From positions 1 through 32,649 of the forward strand of contig VIGQ01000351.1 of assembly GCA_009663005.1 (NCBI GenBank): DNA of 32,649 nt. The letters run 5' to 3'. The stretch is from Actinidia chinensis (taxonomy: Eukaryota > Streptophyta > Magnoliopsida > Ericales > Actinidiaceae). The stretch's first letter is position 1. Every line of letters starts with the position of its first letter. The position numbers were made by a program, and so were the translations under genes. Positions 10,425 to 19,997 of the stretch are shown piece after piece. The notes beneath the pieces were generated by a model. It was not told the DNA's origin, did no database searches, and saw only the letters and a list, made by a program, of their open reading frames with translations.

Positions 10425-11450
10425 TCTATTTGTTCCATTAGTGAGCTTTAGGATATGAATGAGGATTTCTGTAGTAAGGGACAGCAGGGAAGTCCTGATG
10501 CTGTAGAGGTGACAATTTTGAATGTGTCAGTTGTAGAAATTAATGGATAGAAAGTTAAGGAAGAATTAATTGGTATTATAATTTAAAACAAAGTGGTCAC
10601 TCACAAGGCTGCCACCTTACCACCCAATCAAATCATTCTTTGGCACACGCTGTGGGGGGAGAGGAGGCCCACTTGCTTCTAAACCAACGAAGAAACACCA
10701 TCCAGTTGGCCACACAGCATTCATTGAACCAGACCATGGTTAAGGCACAGGTCAACAACTTCAGCAAGGCAAGTGCCCTCCTCCCAGCACGAGTGCAGCC
10801 AAGGTCATTTTCACCTCTTGGAAGTTACCCCAAGGATGTCGACAAGAGCGCAAGTTTGGGTTACCTGGGGCTCTTAAACCCTAGGTGGTGGGAGCTCAGC
10901 TCTTCTGATGGGAGAATAACGTAAGCACAGAGAATAAGATGGTGACGTTTAAAACTTTCTTAAGTTAATATCGGTTGATCTCAACTTTTTGGTGTTTGGG
11001 GACTGTTAAAATGATTCTAGATGGTTTATGAGTTTGTTTCAAATGCTTCTTCATATTTGTTAAAACTAGGGGCCTAGTCCGATTATTTCAAGAGCTATGA
11101 CAAGGACTTGGAAGTTTTGTTTCAGCTACACTGATTGTTTCTGTTTTTGGTTTTGTTTTTGGAAGGAAAAAGTTTCCTCTGGTAGTTGCAAAACCTAGAT
11201 GTGGTTGGTTGGGTACATTATTTGATTGACCGCCTCTCCAAAGTGATCGGTTTCGGTTTTCAATTGGATGTCTGTTATAATACATGTATTCTTTCCGCAT
11301 GTGTATCACCAGTTTATTTGCCGAGGGTTATGGTTGTATCGGTTACTGGAAGTATCTATGGTGGTTAGGGTCTAAGGTTTATTGTGTGCCTCGCGATTTA
11401 TCTGCAACTTATGAGCAAAGGCAGACTAAACTCCATTGTATTAATACTTT
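10425..11450. other. Unit B-specific segment of about 1 kb, identity unknown
   Basis: Between conserved blocks, B has roughly 1 kb where C has only about 180 bp (27560-27740). The middle (10600-10930) is GC-richer and open on the plus strand for about 94 codons, with phrases such as LLPARVQPRSFSPLGSYPKD, which I do not recognise. It is either a gain in B (transposon or captured fragment) or a loss in C. No terminal repeat was found. Confidence 0.4.
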
Positions 11451-11465
11451 TGTGGGTTTGTTGTT

Positions 11466-11790
11466 TCAGAAATGCATGACGAGATGGTGTTGTCTTCATT
11501 GGCCATTGGTTAGCCTAGAAATATGGTTCCAAGTTTACTCCTTCGAGTTATGGTTAAGTCGACGAGTCTGTTATTGTTTGTTTTTTCATGTTGTTGTGGC
11601 ATCAGATCCAAAGCCAGTAATGCTCTCACTAACAAGGTGGGGTGATGAAGGTGACGTTGTCGGTGGGGGCGTTTGGTTATGTTATTCCCTTTGTGATTGC
11701 CCAATTTTAGTTTCTCTCAATGTTGGACTTATAATTAGAATCCAAAAACTGACTCTGTACAAAATCTTGAAACGTATTTGGGGATGATGG
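11466..11790 (+). other. Conserved segment beyond the 3' end of gene B, unassigned
   Basis: It matches 27742-28065 in C and begins ttcagaaatgcatgatgaga-like in both, with a possible acceptor TTTCAG. Plus-strand translations share short phrases (FFHVVVA; B also has VVGGGVW), but the frame shifts repeatedly between copies. It could be the last exon of a gene convergent with the HIR genes or simply conserved flank. Evidence for coding is weak. Confidence 0.25.
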
Positions 11791-11902
11791 TTGCAATATA
11801 TACACGGATGAAATTATAGAGTTCTATGTAACCTTTCAAAACAATGGACAAAGTACTCAAGGATAGGATGTATATAAACATTCAGCAGGCAACCACACAA
11901 AT

Positions 11903-11908
11903 TTTATT
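11903..11908 (-). terminator. Poly(A) signal AATAAA, gene B
   Basis: The minus strand reads GGTGAATAAAATTTG about 50 bp after the gene B stop codon, matched by AATAAA after gene C (28147-28152). Position and conservation make it a plausible polyadenylation signal. Confidence 0.5.
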
Positions 11909-11959
11909 CACCTAGAAGGTTCCTACCACAACGTTCCAATACTCATTAGCTTTCATTCT

Positions 11960-12395
11960 TTAACCCCTGGCACCCTGAAGAAAGAACCTCTGGATCTGTG
12001 TTGTGAGTGCGTCTCTCAGAGAAACAAGCATGCTGGTCCCTCTTTCCTTCCACAGTAGCTTGGCGTGAGTTTATATTCGGCCTGTCCCTTCCCTCGGCTC
12101 GATTGATCTGCAAGATTTTCTCGCTCTGCTTCAAGTCCTTCCCTCTGCCTCGCTGATCAGCGCGATTTTCTTTTCCTCCTGCTTCAGCCTCTCCCTCGGT
12201 CGCTGATCTGCAAGATTTTCTCGATTCAGCATTTGCCTCGGCTCGACGTGATCAGCCGAGAATTTTCTCTCTTCAGCCTCTCCTTCGTGCTCGCTTGATC
12301 TGACAAGTTTTCGCTGCCCTTCAGCATTTGCCTCGGCTGCTTGGTCTGTAAGGTTTTCTCTGCTTATCCTTGTTTTCTGCAGCGCTCTTTATAGC
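11960..12395 (-). CDS. Gene B exon 5 (SPFH coiled-coil and C-terminus)
   Basis: After the acceptor GAG|GCT, the exon opens AIKSAAENKDK, matching the family 'ARLRLAANEKAEAEK'. It then runs through about six copies of a 45-50 bp unit encoding variants of (A)EKILQIKRAEG, continues RQATVEG and LRDSMLV, and ends RDALTTQIQ..FLQGARG-stop (stop codon at 11960-11962). The tail matches the family's 'VRDVAAQIRDGLLQGQA', but about 40 residues between 'LRDSVL' and this tail are missing, including the 'YFDTMKEIGASSK' and 'FIPHGPGAV' motifs. Frame slips occur between repeat units. Confidence 0.72.
12085..12385 (-). repeat. Expanded 45-50 bp tandem repeat encoding the coiled coil of gene B
   Basis: The plus-strand core 'ctgcaagattttctc' or a variant recurs with its gattttc-type landmark at 12114, 12164, 12214, 12261, 12306 and 12352, giving spacings of 50, 50, 47, 45 and 46. 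Between landmarks come gcttcag.c/ttgcctcggctcg blocks. On the minus strand each unit encodes about 15-16 residues like EKILQIKRAEANAE. Gene C has only one to two units at this place, and ordinary HIR proteins have one. The spacing mixture suggests a 45- or 48-bp unit blurred by indels. Confidence 0.75.
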
Positions 12396-12970
12396 CTCGT
12401 GTGACCTATCAAACGTTTTATCAGAATAATTACAGTAACAAAAAAACTGGTGAAGGCGGAATACAAAATAAGCATAAAACATGTGATCATTGATTGTATA
12501 AGGGTTACCACCCAACTAAAAGACGAAACCATCAAACATTATTACCATGACATCGTGAATCCATAAGAAACAATGGCACACCGACCGTTCCCCTTGATCT
12601 TATATTTGAATGATGAACCCAAAAAAATGTGCAAAACAAGTAATAGTAAGTTAACTTAGGGTAAATTTGTATCCTCAGAAACCATACATGCACCCTTTTG
12701 ACGCATACGTCAAAAAATATGACGAAACAAAAGAATGCATGTGTAGATTCAGTCCCCTTAGTTCTTTTAAGTAATAGGAAAACAAATGAATTTTCTGGGG
12801 TTTTTCAATAACGATATGGTGTTTTTGGCTACTTTCAAGTGAGAAATGGGGGGAAAAAAAATTGTTCCAAAGCGTAAAACAAACAACTTGGGCAATCAAA
12901 ATTCTAATTCTCGTGTAAGAAACCAAAAGTAGACATTGCAGTTCAAAATACAGTCGAGCTGCATTGTTAC

Positions 12971-13076
12971 ATGCATTTGTGTCATTTAAACCTTCTTCAC
13001 ATTAATATTTGGCTCAATATCCCATCGCTAAGAGCCTGCGGACTATTCGAACCAGTAAGCAGACAACGGCGACAAC
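12971..13076 (-). CDS. Gene B exon 4
   Basis: Acceptor TTGTTAG|GT at 13077-13078 and donor AT|GTAACA at 12969-12970. The frame-broken translation contains NSPQAL then [11 protein letters not shown], corresponding to '[28 protein letters not shown]' of the family, the end of the SPFH core. At least two single-base slips are needed. Gene C has the same exon at 29024-29122. Confidence 0.68.
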
Positions 13077-13177
13077 CTAACAACAGTTTAAAGGAGAAAA
13101 CAGTTAACCATGGACCTGATAGTCGGTAAAATAAATGAACAAAATGCACTTTTTTGTAAAAACACCCAACTTGTTAC

Positions 13178-13273
13178 CTCTTAAGTTTGTCCTTCACATT
13201 CTACTTGCCTATATCTTCTTCTTTCAGAAATCATCAGAATCCCAGTTTCGTATCTGATACACTCGCCCTTATG
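13178..13273 (-). CDS. Gene B exon 3
   Basis: Acceptor TTTCAG|CATAAGG at 13274-13275 and donor AG|GTAACAAG at 13176-13177. It reads IRASVSDTKLGF, then (after a slip) KEEDIG and KDKLK, corresponding to the family '[31 protein letters not shown]'. In-frame stops appear in the middle, where gene C is open, so they are B-specific errors or mutations. Confidence 0.68.
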
Positions 13274-14202
13274 CTGAAAGATGACGGAGGGATGCGCATT
13301 CGTTTTAACGTAGATCTTAACCCTATCCAGTACTAAAACAACTTATTTATCCAGCACAAATGCATCATTATGGTAGTGATTATAAGAAGTAAAATAACAA
13401 AAATTACTAAGCATCAGGCGAGGGGAAGACGGTGCTCCCGGGATGAGGAGGAATGTGGGGCAATGAGTTCACGAATTTCCCCTTTTCTTTGCATATATAC
13501 AATTAAAAAAAAATTCTAGTTGGAAGGATGGATCCACTTTTTATTCTATGGAATAGAACACCCACTCCATCCACTCCAGTTTAATTTTGAACCGTATTAA
13601 GCCTTTTGAGACTGTTCCCAAGTTACCAAAGTACTAGGGACTTGTATAAAGACAGAAGATAGAATGCTGAGAAAAATAGAAAAGAGTCGTCCAGCTCGTG
13701 AACAACACTCGACCCATTGCAAAAAATATGAAATTAAGAGTCAACTACATCGCAAGGACAAGGATGCATTCACTTGCAAATTCAGAAGATAAAAGGTAGC
13801 GTTTGCCAAATACGAAAACAGAAGAAAGGGATTGTGAAATCAACAATTGCAACAAGAACGTGATCCATAAGAGACGAGTCTGATGTACACAAGACTACGG
13901 ACCGTCACTTGCAGCGTTTTCTTCTTCTTCTCTCTTATTCGTCTCATTATTCTTCTTCTTTTAGATGGGGAAACCTGGACTTGAATTAGTGTCGTATTGG
14001 GTATCATAGAACGGTTAGACGGTTACATAGGGCAAACACCCCACCCCCCCTCTCTCTCTCCTCCGTGAAGCTACATCTGTAGAGAAAAAATTATTCAAGC
14101 TTGATGGTTACTAGTAGGCATTTCAATAATGATAAATGTCTGCTGATGAAAACTACTTGCATCCACGAAAAATAAAATAACAGTCAAAGATGCCATAAGT
14201 AC

Positions 14203-14321
14203 CGTCATGAACATATGCTTGGATTGTCCTTTGGTGTTGGGAAACTTGTAGAAAGCATACCCTTCGCTTTGTCTTCCATGGCACGGTATTGAATGGACGC
14301 ACCACGACGAAAGACATGATC
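14203..14321 (-). CDS. Gene B exon 2
   Basis: Encodes the family segment '[40 protein letters not shown]'. Visible here are DHVF, [14 protein letters not shown] and, in the next frame, AFYKFPNTKGQS and AYVHD before the donor G|GTACTT. One insertion around codon 25 breaks the frame. The acceptor is TTTCACG where gene C has TTTCAG, so a one-base error is likely. Confidence 0.75.
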
Positions 14322-15403
14322 CGTGAAAGGGAACAATACTCTTGTTGTGAAGGCTAGAGGCCAAGGAATTAATCATTCAACAAAATAGCAAGCATCCACA
14401 TCAGCGGGGATCTTGAAGAGAAAGATGCATTTCATGAATAAGGAGAAGCACCCAAATGAGCAAGAGAGGTAAAATAATAAGACTAAACCTCCAACATAAG
14501 AAAACAAAGAAATTGCGGAATGTGCAAAGAGAAGGAAAGTATGAGACAACCAAGATTCACTGTTATTTGTGTAAAACATGCAATCATAGACGGCAGGGTG
14601 CTAAAGACACCCTAGTGAAGCTTTTTAATGAGAGAACTGAATATACATTTCAGAACATCTTTCAGCCTCAAAACTTTCATAACGCTACGATAAGACACAT
14701 ACGAGATAATCATTTCTTCCGGACCAATTGACAAATACACATGACAACTCGAAGCCAGGTTTGCACCAAATCACACACAATTGGGAATTCAAATGAAACA
14801 AACTAACCCATAATAGTGAATCACATACGAGAATTGGTAATTTCATAGCAGACTTTTGATTACATTGAAATTTAACATATCTTGGTTTTACTTTTGCAGT
14901 GTAATAAACATTGTTAGCGAGGATATTGATCAATCTAATCAATGATAATAGAGTATCTACTCAGGAAGACCACACAGAAAATGGAAGAAGAGAAGAGAAG
15001 AAGAAGATAGCTTAATGGATACCTTTGTCCCGAGATCCAGGGTTCTAAATGTTGCTAAACATGAAAAAGCAACGTATCTAATAACCAATTAGGTCGGAAT
15101 GAAAAACGCTTCAAACATTGATAGACAAAACAATAAAAGCTGAAAAGTTTGTCCTGTTTGGAAGCCCTGTTGCAATACTCCTATACTACTAAAAGGTTTG
15201 AGGCAATATCGTCATGTGATTCAGATTTGATCTCCAGCTGGTCTCCTCCTTCCAGATCACAAGTTTTATTTCTAAATCATGGTATTGCGAGTTGTATTTA
15301 CTAGGACAGGCTAGTTAGATTGGTTTAACAAATTGAAAAAGTAGCACAAAATAAGAACACAATAGAACACGTCGTATGAGAAATTCAAACAGAATACAGT
15401 TAA

Positions 15404-15613
15404 TTTGTGCCTGCCTAGTTTTTGCCTCCAGCGAACATCAAGCTGTTGCACACGTAATGAACACTTCCCAGCTACCCGGTGACAAAAAACCACGGTAAAG
15501 CAGTGGACACCCAGACTTAAGAACACGAGCGAACTTTCCCACATTTCTCCTGACAGCACTGGAGAATGATCCACTTGAATGCAACCAAATTTTTTTTTTG
15601 CCTTTGGACCCAT
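15404..15613 (-). CDS. Gene B exon 1
   Basis: The ATG at 15611-15613 aligns with the gene A start. [17 protein letters not shown] is followed by a frame slip, EKCGKFARVLKSG in the next frame, then [19 protein letters not shown] in the first frame. [10 protein letters not shown] is a hallmark of HIR proteins. Compared with gene A, about 11 bases including a ten-A run are inserted after the third codon, adding lysines next to the Gly2 acylation site. The donor is altered (AAATTAACTG against GAA|GTTACTG in A). Confidence 0.8.
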
Positions 15614-15770
15614 AGTTCAATCCTGTAACGGAAATGAAGTTTTAGAGTAAGAAGTAAAAAATTTACACTAAAAGGAAGCGAGATTGATGAAATAGACATA
15701 AACAACAAGGAATACAGATAGCGAGAGAGAAATTCATTTTTTTTTTATTTCCACCTTTGGGTTGTTGAAA
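15614..15770 (-). promoter_or_regulatory. Leader (5' UTR) of gene B, shared with gene A
   Basis: Aligns with 460-620: 'gaagttttagagtaagaagt', 'aagattgatgaaatagaca', 'agatagcgagagagaaa' and the T-run before 'ccacctttgggttgttgaa'. Similarity ends there, marking the edge of the duplicated unit. Confidence 0.45.
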
Positions 15771-16030
15771 CAATGACAAAAAACATGCAAATATCTAGCA
15801 CCTGGGGTCCTAAAAGCATAAATATCATACATCTCAAATCCACATGGACTAAACGAATGCTTTACTTTGATCAGTTATCGTTGTCAATTAGTTTCTATGA
15901 GGAGCAAAAGGAAAGGCACCACGATAAAGCATAACCCAAGTAATTTTTATACAAGCAGGTTGGATATCGAGGTTGACGGAGGTTCCGAGGCCAATGATGG
16001 TGGCTGCCAAAACTGTAAGATAATAACAGT
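15771..16030. other. Transition from unit B to retroelement-like DNA
   Basis: No gene recognised. The minus strand at about 15990-16010 reads GTTTTGGCAGCCACCATCAT, resembling the 'TTTTGGCGCCCACCGTGG' leader after many plant Gypsy LTRs, but with too many differences to be firm. Confidence 0.25.
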
Positions 16031-16800
16031 GAGGAAAGGCCGCCGGAGGAATTGTCTCAGGATGACTATCCGACGATCAAGTTAGACTATCAAAGGTAGC
16101 AAGTGAATGTAGTGAGAGGGCTCCAGGAATAGTCTCAGGAAGACTCTCCGCGGTTCACAAGTAGACTACGGACTGGTTTGGGTAGCATGAATTAGTGTGA
16201 AAGAGAGAGAGAGAGAGGGCTAGTTTTAGCGTTTAGATTGGGCTTAGATTGCATACAGTTAGAAGAATAGAGGGTTGTTGGCCTTATATAGCACAGTTCG
16301 GCGCGTGACCTGAACGTGCCAACTATCGTGTATTCTAGTTAGACTGTAAATCGGCATGTTTAGACGCGTTGACTGCCTCGTGTCAGTTGAGTAAGCGGAC
16401 TGATCAACCATACCCCTTAAGGAATGGTTGGTACGCTAGATATCATTGTGTCGACGTCTCGATCCAGGTGTGAGGGCCGTCATAGGAAACCTCGCCATGC
16501 ATGTACCTCTTTCCCGTCCCCTGTTGTCACCCTCGGCTATGCCATCGATCGTTTGCCCTCCGGCCACGCTTTGTGGCGGCGTGTGACCCTGTCGAGTACA
16601 TAAGTAGCAATAGCTCGGTAGTGATTCCTTAACCTTAGCTCTGACAAAGCTAGTGTCCTGTAGTATCTCAACCGAGCTCTGACATAGAGATCGCCCACCG
16701 ACTTACTTACATAGCGACAGCTTGTGGCAGCATGTCCTACCCTAAGCAGGTTTAGAACCTTATAGTTGTTATTTTCTCTCTCTCTTTACACCCATCATTC
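16030..16800 (-). mobile_element. LTR-like sequence upstream of gene B
   Basis: Much more GC-rich than its surroundings. A TATA box, GCTATATAAGGCC, is on the minus strand (16281-16292), followed downstream by a GA/CT repeat and a short tandem duplication: aattgtctcaggatgactatcc (16050) and aatagtctcaggaagactctcc (16128), offset 78 bp. The layout is that of an LTR read on the minus strand. Weak similarity of the TATA-distal part (gtgccaactatcg) to gtgccgactttc near 19667 hints at a partner LTR. Exact ends were not found. Confidence 0.35.
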
Positions 16801-16809
16801 ATCGGTATT

Positions 16810-17430
16810 TTTTCTAAGCATGACGAACACCTTGTACCTACTTGGTTGTCCCTTGTGGCAAATAATAAATAAACAATGAAAGAAACCCAACCCACCAAAA
16901 AGATGAAATGATACCAGTGATATTTTTTATTTCAAAAAGTATTAATTAATCAACGAATGCATGATCTTATAATAACAAATACCTCGAGGAGGTATAATGC
17001 CGTTTCTTTTCTCTGATCAGGCTCGTGTATTGATATCTGGTGGTAGCCTCGATTACGTCTAAACTCATTCGGGGTGTTGCTCGATATTGAATCCATCAGT
17101 TGTCAATCTATGCAAGGGGAATCATCCCTTTCGGACCGCTCCGTTGAGGCTTGTGAAATCAACTCACACTGTCCCCCCTCGCCATTTTTCTTCTTATAAC
17201 CACCACTATGTTGATAACTAGCTTGGGTGAAAACCATGTGTATTACCCTGCCTTTTGAGCTTTTTAACCTCCCTATGTTACCATGTCACATGTTTGGTAG
17301 TTGATGACCTCCTTCCCGTTGGCTACAGGCCGAATTTTATGGCATAACGTTGAGCTCGTGCTTGAGGAAAGTTTAGGTCAATTTCGGCATTTTGTATGCT
17401 ATCCATGTGAGATCTCAATAATTTGCTTGA
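16810..17430. repeat. Segment homologous to 3240-3830
   Basis: The B-side counterpart of the shared upstream segment. A plus-strand open frame (17301-17489, HVCYPCEIS-like phrase CYPCEISIICLKEPDGLDF) overlaps its end and looks transposon-like, but no domain is recognised. Confidence 0.45.
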
Positions 17431-17439
17431 AGGAACCCG

Positions 17440-17960
17440 ATGGCTTGGATTTTTTTCCTCTTTGGTCATGTTCGATCCATAAGAAATAGTGGCCGCGCAT
17501 GGCTCGTCGAGATCTAAACAAATCATGTCCTGCACAAATTTGTCCTCCGGGGACCCCTACAAACTTTTTCAGGACTTTTCCCTATCCTAATTCTCCTATT
17601 TCCAACGATTTACACCTCTTTCCTGGCTACCTTAGTGCTCATGTGCAAGGTAGCACCGTTGACTGCAACTTGATCCCTGTAACGTGTCCCTCCCTTGCCT
17701 CTTGGGGAAGCGAATTTAAAACTGGTCAGTGGTGAAAGCGAGTCCCTTTCAGCCTGTGAAGCCAATTGATTCAAACGATGGCATTACATGGAGACGAATT
17801 TCAGCCACTACGAACTATCTCGAACTATTGGGAACTACCTAGACTTTGAGAGTTAACAGTTTCTCAAGGGTTAGTGAGCCTGAGTATTGACCCCGATACC
17901 TCTACTGGAACTCGAGATGCTTTAGATTCACTTTGGAACTTTAATTATTTAATAATCGTA
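17440..17960. other. Retroelement-like DNA, no gene recognised
   Basis: Plus-strand open frame 17499-17735 (ICPPGTPTNFFRTFPYPNSP) has no known relatives I can name. Base composition resembles the following gag-like region more than the AT-rich HIR flanks. Confidence 0.3.
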
Positions 17961-17969
17961 ATAATTACC

Positions 17970-19420
17970 TCAACTAAATCTAAGTCCACCATGATTCGTT
18001 TGATCAGCGTAACTGTGGATCCGCAGTTGGATGACCGAGGGATCTTTGGTTGAGGTACTGTCCCCGGGCGAGATTTGCCTTGGTAAATGTGATATTCCTC
18101 TCCAGTCAAGCCTTGTCTTGGCTTCTTCTTGCTGATCCTTGGCTTCTTTGCTGACGGTTGGATCGAGAGTAAACCTCATTCATTTGTTTTAGCAATGTAG
18201 ATCTCTCCCTCGGATTATATCTCAACTTCGGGGTAATGTAAATAGTCAGGATGGGGAGGTCTTTCTCTAAGGCATTGTCAGCTTCATCCCTGTCTTGATC
18301 CAAACCTTAGAAGTCGTTGGGTGACTAAGCGTCAATCCATCCCACAACTTTTCGGCCCGCGCTTTAGCCCGGCTTTTAGCTGACTACTCGAGCTCCTTTG
18401 GAAGCTTTATCTTGTTGACACTCTCATACCTTCTTGTAGTAATTGCCGGAGTTTTCATTTTTTTCCGCTTTCGCTCTCAAGCATGAGTAAGGTCTCACGC
18501 TCTTCGATACTTTAGTGTTGATTGACAAACCGGCCAACGAATGCCTCCGATAATGGAACAGTGCTCGATTTTGAGCCCGATGGGAGCCTTCAAACCATTT
18601 TCATCAACTTGAGGAGGTCACCCAGGCTCGAGGAAACACCATGCCATTAGTGCTTTAAGTGAGTCTAGAGCTCCTTCATCTGCCGAAAATGGCTGATGTG
18701 CGACCTTAAATCAGACTTTCCATCGTACAGGTGAACTTCGGGGGGGTAACTTCTCTGAAGGTTCCATCTCCTACATCTCGGGCGTAAATGGGTTTGGTAC
18801 ATTAGGAGGAGTTGTTCTTTTTTGCATGAACACTTACTCTGGAGATAATTTTTGCCTTCAAGTTCCTTCGCCCCGATTCGCTTGTCGTTTTCATGGCTGG
18901 CGAAGGTGCCATATCGAATTAGTTCGACTTGGTAGAGTCTTTTGTCTTCTTGAATTTACAGTTTTACTATCACTTTAGATCTTTCTTCCCATCTAGTATG
19001 ATTTGAGCGTTCTTTGCCCTTCGAGCCACCTTAAGGCGAGGCCTCGCCTTAACACTCACCTCGGATAACACTTCCATTACCTTTGCGTGTTGGGTAGGCA
19101 ATTTCACGTGTTGGTGCCCAAGACCTATCTATTTCCTCCCTTTTGACCTTATGCGCCTTATGGCCACATCCCCACAGTTTTCTTCACCGCTAGGGAACTG
19201 ATTGACTTGGCCTTTGCCGGAGGGCCCTTGGTTGCCCCTCTGAACATCGACGCAATAGCCTTGTCCCCCCTGCGCCCGGCGTTTCTAGGCACGATAGGGT
19301 AGCTAGTTGGGCCTTCTCGACTGCCTCTGTTTGCCATTGATGGCTTCTTGAATGCCATCAAAACCAACTTTGTTTGTGACTAGGTCAACTTTCCACATAC
19401 AACCGCCATTGTGGGTTTGT
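17970..19420 (-). mobile_element. Possible gag-like region of a plant retroelement, frame broken
   Basis: The minus strand has a chain of charged, low-complexity open segments in shifting frames: AFKKPSMANRGSREGPTSYP (19367 down), FVNQH...SIEERETLLMLESES (about 18550-18470), KELE..SAKSRAKARAEKLW (about 18400-18330), DEADNALEKDLPILTIYITP (18300 down) and KEAKDQQEEAKTRLD. Charged coiled-coil character and basic N-terminal composition resemble gag regions of plant Gypsy-type elements. No zinc knuckle, protease, reverse transcriptase or integrase motif is seen, so it would be non-autonomous or truncated. Confidence 0.35.
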
Positions 19421-19429
19421 GGGATTGAT

Positions 19430-19960
19430 AGAAATCGAACATAAACTCTACCAGTGGCTGTCAAGTGGTTTCTGACGGCAACCTACAGTAGAAACAATGA
19501 AAGACCGTCTAGAGCGTTTTCAGAGACAATTTTTTGACTTTCAAGTTAGTTCTGAAAAAAAGAAGTACGGGGGAGTTCTTGACTTTAGTTTTAGAGAGAG
19601 AAACAATATTGGCTTACTTATGAGAGTGAGGGTCTTCCCCTTTTGTAGTGTAAGCTCAGCACTGTGAGAAAGTGCCGACTTTCATATCAGCGCATTTGAT
19701 GAACGGATTCATCAGGACCTAATGCTTGACAAGTAACTACCTATCGCATCATCGACCTTTGAACTCAAGCGTGCAAGCAACAAGCAACCTCACTTTGTAT
19801 GTTTACCCTCTTTAAACTCTGACCATGGGTTGTGGGTAACCCCCCTCCCCATTCTAAAAGTTTATTGGCCGATTTTTGCGCGAAGATGCCAATCAGAACT
19901 TGCTATGGAAACCACAGTCCCCAACGCCAATGCTTTCCGACGAAAATGAAGTAAAAGATA
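19430..19960 (-). mobile_element. Possible second LTR-like segment
   Basis: Contains tggtttctgacggcaacctac, a GAGAG-rich part and gtgtaagctcagcactgtg...gtgccgactttcat, echoing the order seen in 16030-16350. If both are LTRs, the element is on the minus strand and about 3.5 kb with only gag-like content. Similarity is weak and no termini are fixed. Confidence 0.25.
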
Positions 19961-19997
19961 TTTTTATCCTCTCATATTTACTATAATTTGCGCACCT

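Larger units (their letters stand above)
11960..15613 (-). pseudogene. HIR-like gene B, five exons, disrupted frame
   Basis: A complete hypersensitive-induced reaction gene by structure: exons 15404-15613, 14203-14321, 13178-13273, 12971-13076 and 11960-12395, with introns at family positions. HIR proteins are SPFH-domain scaffolds at the plasma membrane that associate with plant immune receptors. Visible family phrases, 5' to 3', are [66 protein letters not shown] and TTQIQ. Nearly all exons need one or more frame corrections. Two changes are too large for sequence error: a coiled-coil-coding repeat expanded to about six units in exon 5, and loss of the segment that normally follows the 'VDGLRDSVL' region up to the C-terminal 'VRDVAAQIRDGLLQ' tail. 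It sits downstream of gene A in the same orientation. It may be a pseudogene or a divergent gene read through a noisy assembly. Confidence 0.8.
6017..15770. repeat. Tandem duplication unit B (3' flank plus gene B)
   Basis: It aligns co-linearly with 20374 to the window end. Paired landmarks: 'acatggcaacaacgttcaca' (6018) with 'acatggcaacagctcaca' (20375); 'gatctggagccaag' (7030 and 21124); the CAGTGGCGG element (7815 and 21532); 'ctttgaccatctaac' (10208 and 27370); 'cagaaatgcatgatga'-type sequence (11468 and 27744); and all five HIR exons. Differences are frequent short indels plus several large insertions. The part upstream of the gene also matches 65-620 of copy A. Confidence 0.85.

Noticed and set aside
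10640..10924. 94-codon plus-strand frame as a protein-coding gene
   Set aside because: No recognisable domain, absent from unit C, and no conserved splice context; kept only as part of the B-specific segment.
11284..11787. 167-codon plus-strand open frame, the longest in the window
   Set aside because: It crosses the border between B-only DNA and the conserved block; C does not maintain the frame and no domain is seen. The conserved part is listed separately as unassigned.
12085..12385. CRISPR-like array because of regular ~48-bp spacing
   Set aside because: There are no unique spacers; the whole unit repeats and translates to a known HIR coiled-coil segment in a plant genome.
17970..19420. 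Host gene in the GC-richer region
   Set aside because: Charged low-complexity segments in shifting frames flanked by LTR-like DNA fit a decayed retroelement gag better; no splice pattern or conserved domain supports a host gene.
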